64,000 bases of DNA, taken from the NCBI RefSeq assembly GCF_004000765.1, contig NZ_BILW01000018.1, positions 1 to 64,000 of the forward strand. Direction: 5' to 3'. A model generated the notes under the pieces. That model was not told the origin of the DNA. It saw nothing but the letters and a program-made list of their open reading frames with translations, and ran no database searches. How positions within the stretch are numbered: position 1 is the first letter of the stretch; the number at the start of each line of letters is the position of its first letter. The DNA is from Paenibacillus chondroitinus NBRC 15376 (GTDB taxonomy: Bacteria; Bacillota; Bacilli; Paenibacillales; NBRC-103111). Made by a program: the position numbers and the translations under genes. This document shows positions 59,263-64,000 of this stretch, in pieces.

Positions 59263-62200
59263 ATGTTTTGGACTGTTGAGAAATTGCATGCGCGAATCCA
59301 TGAACTGGAACCATTTCGCTACCGTGATGCGAGGGTTATCGATACTTTTCGAATGAAACACGATGCCGAAGGAGCGATTGGAGCTTATCCAACCGAAGAC
59401 GGCGAGTGGGGGACTATTCAAATTGGAGATCGCTGGAAAGGGCGCGATGTCTACTATTGGTTAGCTGCGGACCCTGTTATCCCGGCCGAGTGGAAAGGAA
59501 AGAAGGTCATTGGCCGATTTAACTTAGGCCAAACGGGCGGAGGGACGAACAGCGGGTTTGAATCGCTGCTTTTTCTGAACGGGGAGCCGTATCAGGGCGT
59601 GGACTCGAATCATGAAGAAGTATTTTTCTCAGAAGAATTAATTGGTTCCACGATTCAGCTTCGCTTCCGCTTATGGTCTGGGCTAGGCGGCTATCAAAGC
59701 CACCTTGAAATGGAAAGCCGGCTGGAGATGGCAGCTTTGTGCTGGCTGGATGAAGCATGCGACGATCTGTTCTACACAGCCAAAGCTTTGTTGGAAACCA
59801 TTCGCATTCTGGATGAGAATCGTCCGGAACGGCACCAGCTGCTGACTATGCTGGATCAAGCTTTTCTGCTGCTCGATTGGTCAAGGCCGGGCAGCGATGC
59901 CTTTTACAATTCAGTTGCCAGCGCGCAGGAGCAGCTTCAAAATGCGTTGTCAGCGGTGCCCAAGCTGCACTCGGTTGTGGTTCAATGCATCGGGCACACG
60001 CATATCGATGTCGCATGGCTCTGGCGTTTGAAGCATACGCGGGAAAAAGCCGCAAGATCTTTTTCAACGGTGCTGCGATTAATGGAGCAGTACCCGGAGT
60101 ACATTTTCCTGCAAACACAGCCGCAACTGTATGAATACATCAAATCGGATTATCCGGAAATTTATGAACGCATCAAGGAACGTGTTCAGGAAGGACGCTG
60201 GGAAGCAGGCGGTGCGATGTGGCTGGAGGCGGATTGCAACTTGGCTTCCGGGGAATCGCTTGTACGGCAGCTTCTGTATGGCACCCAATTTTTCCGTGAT
60301 GAATTTGGTGTTGCCTGCAATTATTTGTGGTTGCCTGATGTATTTGGATACAGCTGGGCGCTGCCGCAGATTTTGCGAAAGGCCGGTATTGAAACTTTCA
60401 TGACGACGAAAATCAGTTGGAATCAATACAACCGGATGCCTCATGACACTTTTATGTGGAGGGGGATTGACGGTACCGAAATTTTGACTCATTTCATTAC
60501 TACGCCGGATCCTGGCTCCAGCGAAGGAGCCTTCTACTATACGTACAACGGAAAAGTGACGCCATCTTCGGTCCAAGGGATTTGGGACGCCTATCGTGAT
60601 AAGTCACTCAACTCGTCTTTGCTGCTGGCCTATGGATACGGCGATGGCGGGGGTGGCGTAAACCGGGAAATGCTGGAGATGAGGCGCAGACTGGATCAAA
60701 TACCCGGTATTCCCGCGGTGAAAACGGGACGCGCCGATACGTATTTTAACGAGCTGCAGCAACAGGTGTCTAACTCAAATTCCTATGTACACACATGGGA
60801 TGGCGAATTGTATCTGGAGCTGCATCGCGGCACCTACACCAGTCAAGCTTATAACAAGCTGATGAATCGAAAGTTGGAGCTCTTGTATAGAGAAACCGAA
60901 TGGATGCAAGCTATGAGCAGCTTGTTGAATGCCGACGCACATGCAGGTAATGGAGAAGCTTCGCTCCTTTTGTATGAAGGTTGGAAGATTATTTTACGCA
61001 ATCAGTTCCATGACATCATCCCTGGTTCTTCGATTCGAGAGGTCTACGAGGACAGCAGGGTTGAATACGCTGAAGCGCGTGCCATTGGTGAGAAGGTGTG
61101 GGATCAATCCGTTTCCTATCTAACAGACGGCAAGCATGGGCGTGAAGTGGTGGTGTTCAACAGTTCGCCTTGGGAGCAAACAGATATTGTATGCTTGCCG
61201 CAAGGAGCATCAGCAGAAGACTGGTTGGATGCTCATCAACGTCCGCTTGAAGTGCAGCGGGTGGATGGGAAGATGTGGGTGAAGGTTGAGAACGTCCCAT
61301 CGATGGGTTACACGGTGATTCGTCAGGCCGATCAAGCGGACACGTATATGCAAAAGGTTAAGGAGAATTCGTTCCAAAAGCTGGATCAGGGGTTAATCAC
61401 TCCTTTTTACGAAATTAAATGGGATGTTCATGGTCAGATCGAACGACTCTATGATCGCATAGAGAAGCGGGAAATCATCGCTGAGGGCGAGCGAGGCAAC
61501 CGATTTGAAGTGTTTGAAGACAAGCCGAAAGGTCGGCACGAGGCGTGGGATATTGACATTTTTTATACCGAGAAAAAACAGGAAATGACTTGTGTGATTC
61601 GGATGGAAGTGACGGACACCGGAGCTTTGGCTGCTATCGTCCGATTCGAATGGTCCTACATGGATTCAAACGTTGTACAAGATATGGTGCTCTACGCGCA
61701 TAGCCGCAGAATAGATTTCAAAACGCATGTTAATTGGAATGAGCAGCGGAAACTGTTGAAGGTAGCATTTCCTGTGCGCATCCGGGCGACGGAAGCGACC
61801 TACGATATTCAATTCGGCAATGTAAAGCGGCCTACGCATTGGAATACGAGTTGGGATTACGCACGTTTCGAGACGGTTGGCCATCAGTGGGCCGATTTGT
61901 CCGAACGGGGGTATGGCGTCAGCCTCTTGAATGATTGCAAATACGGCTATGATATCAAAGATCATGTGATGAGACTCACGCTGATCAAGTCCGCGAAGGT
62001 TCCTGACCCTACGGCTGACCTTGGTGAGCATCACTTCACGTATTCCCTGCTACCGCATGCCGGCGATTGGTACGATGGTCAAACGATGCAATCCGCATGG
62101 TCGCTTAACAATCCATTGACATCTGCGTCTGGCGCGCCTGATCAAGCATCGTTCAGCTTGTTCCAGCTTTCCTGCGATCATGTCATGATTGATGCAGTTA

Positions 62201-62412
62201 AACAAGCTGAGGAACAAAACGCGGTCATTCTACGCGTACACGAATTCGCAGGTATAAGCGGACAAGTGGACATTACGAGCGATGTCCGGATTGCGTCTTG
62301 GCAGGAATGTGATCTGCTCGAGCGCCTGGAAGGCAAGCAGCAGCATGACGCTCGAATAAGCGTTCAGATGAAGCCATATGAGATCAAGACATTTATGATC
62401 CATTTTAATTAG
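59263..62412 (+). CDS. Alpha-mannosidase, GH38
   Basis: Glycoside hydrolase family 38 exo-alpha-mannosidase, about 1049 residues, no signal peptide, thus cytosolic. The zinc-binding signature HTHIDVAWLW gives His245 and Asp249; the nucleophile is Asp359 in LWLPDVFGYSWALPQIL; HDIIPGSSIREVYED supplies another conserved His. A C-terminal beta region (from about 650) is of normal length. ATG 59263 lies 7 nt from AAGGGAG; ATG 59257 is too close. It precedes two sugar ABC permeases and probably trims imported alpha-mannosides or mannosylglycerate-like glycans. Confidence 0.93.
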   Translation: MFWTVEKLHARIHELEPFRYRDARVIDTFRMKHDAEGAIGAYPTEDGEWGTIQIGDRWKGRDVYYWLAADPVIPAEWKGKKVIGRFNLGQTGGGTNSGFESLLFLNGEPYQGVDSNHEEVFFSEELIGSTIQLRFRLWSGLGGYQSHLEMESRLEMAALCWLDEACDDLFYTAKALLETIRILDENRPERHQLLTMLDQAFLLLDWSRPGSDAFYNSVASAQEQLQNALSAVPKLHSVVVQCIGHTHIDVAWLWRLKHTREKAARSFSTVLRLMEQYPEYIFLQTQPQLYEYIKSDYPEIYERIKERVQEGRWEAGGAMWLEADCNLASGESLVRQLLYGTQFFRDEFGVACNYLWLPDVFGYSWALPQILRKAGIETFMTTKISWNQYNRMPHDTFMWRGIDGTEILTHFITTPDPGSSEGAFYYTYNGKVTPSSVQGIWDAYRDKSLNSSLLLAYGYGDGGGGVNREMLEMRRRLDQIPGIPAVKTGRADTYFNELQQQVSNSNSYVHTWDGELYLELHRGTYTSQAYNKLMNRKLELLYRETEWMQAMSSLLNADAHAGNGEASLLLYEGWKIILRNQFHDIIPGSSIREVYEDSRVEYAEARAIGEKVWDQSVSYLTDGKHGREVVVFNSSPWEQTDIVCLPQGASAEDWLDAHQRPLEVQRVDGKMWVKVENVPSMGYTVIRQADQADTYMQKVKENSFQKLDQGLITPFYEIKWDVHGQIERLYDRIEKREIIAEGERGNRFEVFEDKPKGRHEAWDIDIFYTEKKQEMTCVIRMEVTDTGALAAIVRFEWSYMDSNVVQDMVLYAHSRRIDFKTHVNWNEQRKLLKVAFPVRIRATEATYDIQFGNVKRPTHWNTSWDYARFETVGHQWADLSERGYGVSLLNDCKYGYDIKDHVMRLTLIKSAKVPDPTADLGEHHFTYSLLPHAGDWYDGQTMQSAWSLNNPLTSASGAPDQASFSLFQLSCDHVMIDAVKQAEEQNAVILRVHEFAGISGQVDITSDVRIASWQECDLLERLEGKQQHDARISVQMKPYEIKTFMIHFN

Positions 62413-62419
62413 CATGTAG

Positions 62420-62455
62420 GCAAATGAGGCCGCGATTTTTTCGCGGTCTATTTGC
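62420..62455 (+). terminator. Hairpin terminator after the mannosidase gene
   Basis: GCAAAT..GGCCGCGA and TCGCGG..ATTTGC arms around TTTTT, with TTTTG after it; imperfect but long. The gap 62456-62621 otherwise shows no gene. Confidence 0.6.
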
Positions 62456-62621
62456 TTTTGCCATGAATCTGCCGTGCATGTGCTGAGCATTTCGCGATGT
62501 CCTTCCCCTGGGAGGAAGACAGTTGATTTGTCACACGGACATAGTTGGATTACCACTCCCGCCTGTCAGCGCGGTTGTAATATGCTTAATCTACTAATTA
62601 AGTCTAAGGAGTAGATCACAT

Positions 62622-63515
62622 ATGCGCAAAAGGAACTCCCTTTTCAATTCCTATGTTTTTATTTTTCCAAGTCTGTTTTTAACTTTGGCGTTAGGCATCT
62701 ATCCGCTTATATGGGCGTTTCGCTATATGTTTTACGATTATCAGGGATATGGCGAAGAGAAATTTATCGGAATCGACAATTTTGCAAGATTGCTGCGCGA
62801 TACGGAATATTGGCATTCGGTGTATAACACTATGATCTATGCGGGTGGCAAGCTGATTATCGTGCTGCCGCTTTCGCTGATCCTTGCCGTTATTTTGAAC
62901 CGGGGGATCAAAGGGAAGGTATTGCTGCGCGCCGTGTACTTTATGCCGACGATCATAAGTACTTCCGTCATGGCGATCGTATTTTTCACCATTTTTAATT
63001 CGTATAACGGACTGCTCAATCAATTTTTGCTAAAATACGGCTTAATCTCCAAAGCGATTGATTGGCTGGGGCCGGATTACGCCATGTTAACGGTTATTAT
63101 TATGGCTATATGGGGCGCGATCGGTAACTATATGCTCCTGTTCATTGCCGGATTGCAAGGGATTCCAGATGATTTATATGAGAGTGCTTCCATTGATGGA
63201 GCGAATGTGGTCCAAAAGTTTTGGTACATTACGATTCCGATGCTCGGACCTGTTTTGCAGATGATTGTTATGCTGGCCATTATCAACTCCCTGAAAGGGT
63301 ATGAAAGTATTATGGTCATGACTGAGGGAGGACCTTTCGGCAAAACCGATGTCATGTATCTATATGTGTACAAGCTATTCTTCCCAGTCTCGGCTGTTTC
63401 TCCGACCGTCCAACAAATTGGCTACGGCAGCGCCGCCGGTTTCGTAACAGCCCTGATCGTTGGGTTGATTACCATTGTTTATTTCGCGATGTCCAAACGA
63501 TTGAATCAGGATTAA
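62622..63515 (+). CDS. Sugar ABC transporter permease (MalF-like)
   Basis: Six-helix permease, 297 residues. FPSLFLTLALGIYPLIWAFRYM, EEKFIGIDNFARLLRDTEYW, the EAA loop YESASIDGANVVQKFWYITI, and TEGGPFGKTDVMYLYVYKLFF are typical. The AAGGAG site is 9 nt before the ATG. Downstream of the mannosidase and upstream of the partner permease; the binding protein and any further genes lie beyond the window. Confidence 0.9.
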   Translation: MRKRNSLFNSYVFIFPSLFLTLALGIYPLIWAFRYMFYDYQGYGEEKFIGIDNFARLLRDTEYWHSVYNTMIYAGGKLIIVLPLSLILAVILNRGIKGKVLLRAVYFMPTIISTSVMAIVFFTIFNSYNGLLNQFLLKYGLISKAIDWLGPDYAMLTVIIMAIWGAIGNYMLLFIAGLQGIPDDLYESASIDGANVVQKFWYITIPMLGPVLQMIVMLAIINSLKGYESIMVMTEGGPFGKTDVMYLYVYKLFFPVSAVSPTVQQIGYGSAAGFVTALIVGLITIVYFAMSKRLNQD

Positions 63516-63531
63516 CAGAGGAGGGTATACA

Positions 63532-64000
63532 ATGACTACTAGCAAGAAATCAGGCGGTCATCTCGGCGGCCGCATTATCGGGCACAGCATCAAATGGATT
63601 TTTTTGATCGCAGTCGCCTTTTTCACGATATTCCCTATTATTATGGCGATGCTGGGCTCTGTAAAAACGAATGCTGAATTGACAACCGGTGCTACCCTAT
63701 TGCCGACTGTCTGGAAGTTTTCCAACTATGCAACAGCCTGGAAGCAGGCTAATTTCGCACAGTTTACGTGGAATAGCCTTTTTATCAGCGTAATCGTGAC
63801 GATTGGCACGCTGCTCGTTGCAACCATGTCGGCTTATGCGGTGGACAGAACGAGGTTCCCGGGTAAAAAATTGTATGTAGCTCTGCAAGCGAGCACGATG
63901 TTTATCTCCATTGGCGCCGTCGTATTGATGCCGCAGTTCAATCTTATGGTTAAACTTGGTTTAAACAAATCCCTTTGGGGCGTCATTCTCATTCTGATTA
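63532..64000 (+). CDS. Sugar ABC transporter permease (MalG-like), truncated by window end
   Basis: Starts ATG 63532 after GAGGAGGG and is open to the end of the window (156 codons shown). N-terminal SGGHLGGRIIGHSIKWIF, then FFTIFPIIMAMLGSVKTNAEL (MalG-type first periplasmic region), LLVATMSAYAVDRTRFPGKK and GAVVLMPQFNLMVKLGLNKS match the second permease of family-1 importers. It is 16 nt behind the first permease. The EAA loop lies outside the window. Confidence 0.88.
   Translation, partial: MTTSKKSGGHLGGRIIGHSIKWIFLIAVAFFTIFPIIMAMLGSVKTNAELTTGATLLPTVWKFSNYATAWKQANFAQFTWNSLFISVIVTIGTLLVATMSAYAVDRTRFPGKKLYVALQASTMFISIGAVVLMPQFNLMVKLGLNKSLWGVILILI

Noticed and set aside
59846-60576. Open frames on both strands within the GH38 gene
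   Set aside because: Shadows of the strongly coding mannosidase frame; no starts or motifs.
1-64000. tRNA, rRNA, CRISPR or phage/IS elements
   Set aside because: No cloverleaf, transposase, integrase, terminal inverted repeat with target duplication or spacer array was recognised on reading both strands; weak or degenerate ones could be missed without computation.

Overview
The window looks like a chromosomal segment of a Paenibacillus-type member of the Bacillales. The evidence is strong AGGAGG-like ribosome sites with many TTG/GTG starts, S-layer homology (SLH) domains, several copper-amine-oxidase-type stalk domains, YesM/YesN-type two-component systems beside carbohydrate ABC transporters, LplA/LplB/LplC-type transporters and a membrane-bound AraC regulator. 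No rRNA, tRNA, CRISPR array, insertion sequence or phage module was seen. This is an assignment from gene content only.

Layout. 1-9.1 kb is a set of small metabolic and stress genes: a UDP-glycosyltransferase, two short-chain dehydrogenases, a frameshifted lipoprotein, a DUF1003 protein, an azoreductase with an internal deletion, a cupin, a haloalkane-dehalogenase-like hydrolase with a DHFR-like reductase, and two convergent HxlR regulators whose 3' ends share a perfect 22-bp inverted repeat. 9.2-16.2 kb is an Lpl-type oligosaccharide uptake operon (two permeases, binding protein, membrane AraC regulator, enolase-superfamily enzyme with an unusual active site). 16.2-21.5 kb holds a repeat element, a secreted SH3-like protein, a methyltransferase, a hydrolase, a Gfo/Idh/MocA oxidoreductase and an AraC regulator. 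21.5-30.1 kb is a glycan locus: a CBM5/12 (chitin-binding type) remnant, a two-component system, a divergent binding protein and two permeases, a formylglycine-type sulfatase and a GH105/GH88 unsaturated-glycosyl hydrolase, which together suggest use of a sulfated, uronate-containing polysaccharide.

30.1-39.7 kb is mixed: a D-2-hydroxyacid dehydrogenase, a bile-acid/sodium symporter family protein, a degenerate RCC1-like propeller, GrpB, a KinB-like histidine kinase, an MmyB-type regulator divergent from an MFS pump, and a diguanylate cyclase. 39.8-45.9 kb is a complete YesM/YesN-regulated sugar ABC locus with a catabolite-repression (cre)-like site. 46.1-57.4 kb is a same-strand envelope cluster: an RND adaptor with a very long coiled coil and a Gly/Gln-rich tail, its RND pump, an S-layer-anchored protein with fourteen RCC1 repeats (two seven-bladed propellers), an HtrA-type protease and a stalk-domain protein. 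57.4-64 kb has another stalk-domain protein, a GNAT, a GH38 alpha-mannosidase and the start of a fourth sugar ABC operon, cut by the window end.

Four carbohydrate ABC importers appear without any ATP-binding subunit, so a shared MsmX-type ATPase elsewhere is expected. Three intergenic copies of a ~178-bp structured repeat (near 16.3, 30.2 and 59.0 kb) are the clearest structure not explained by genes.
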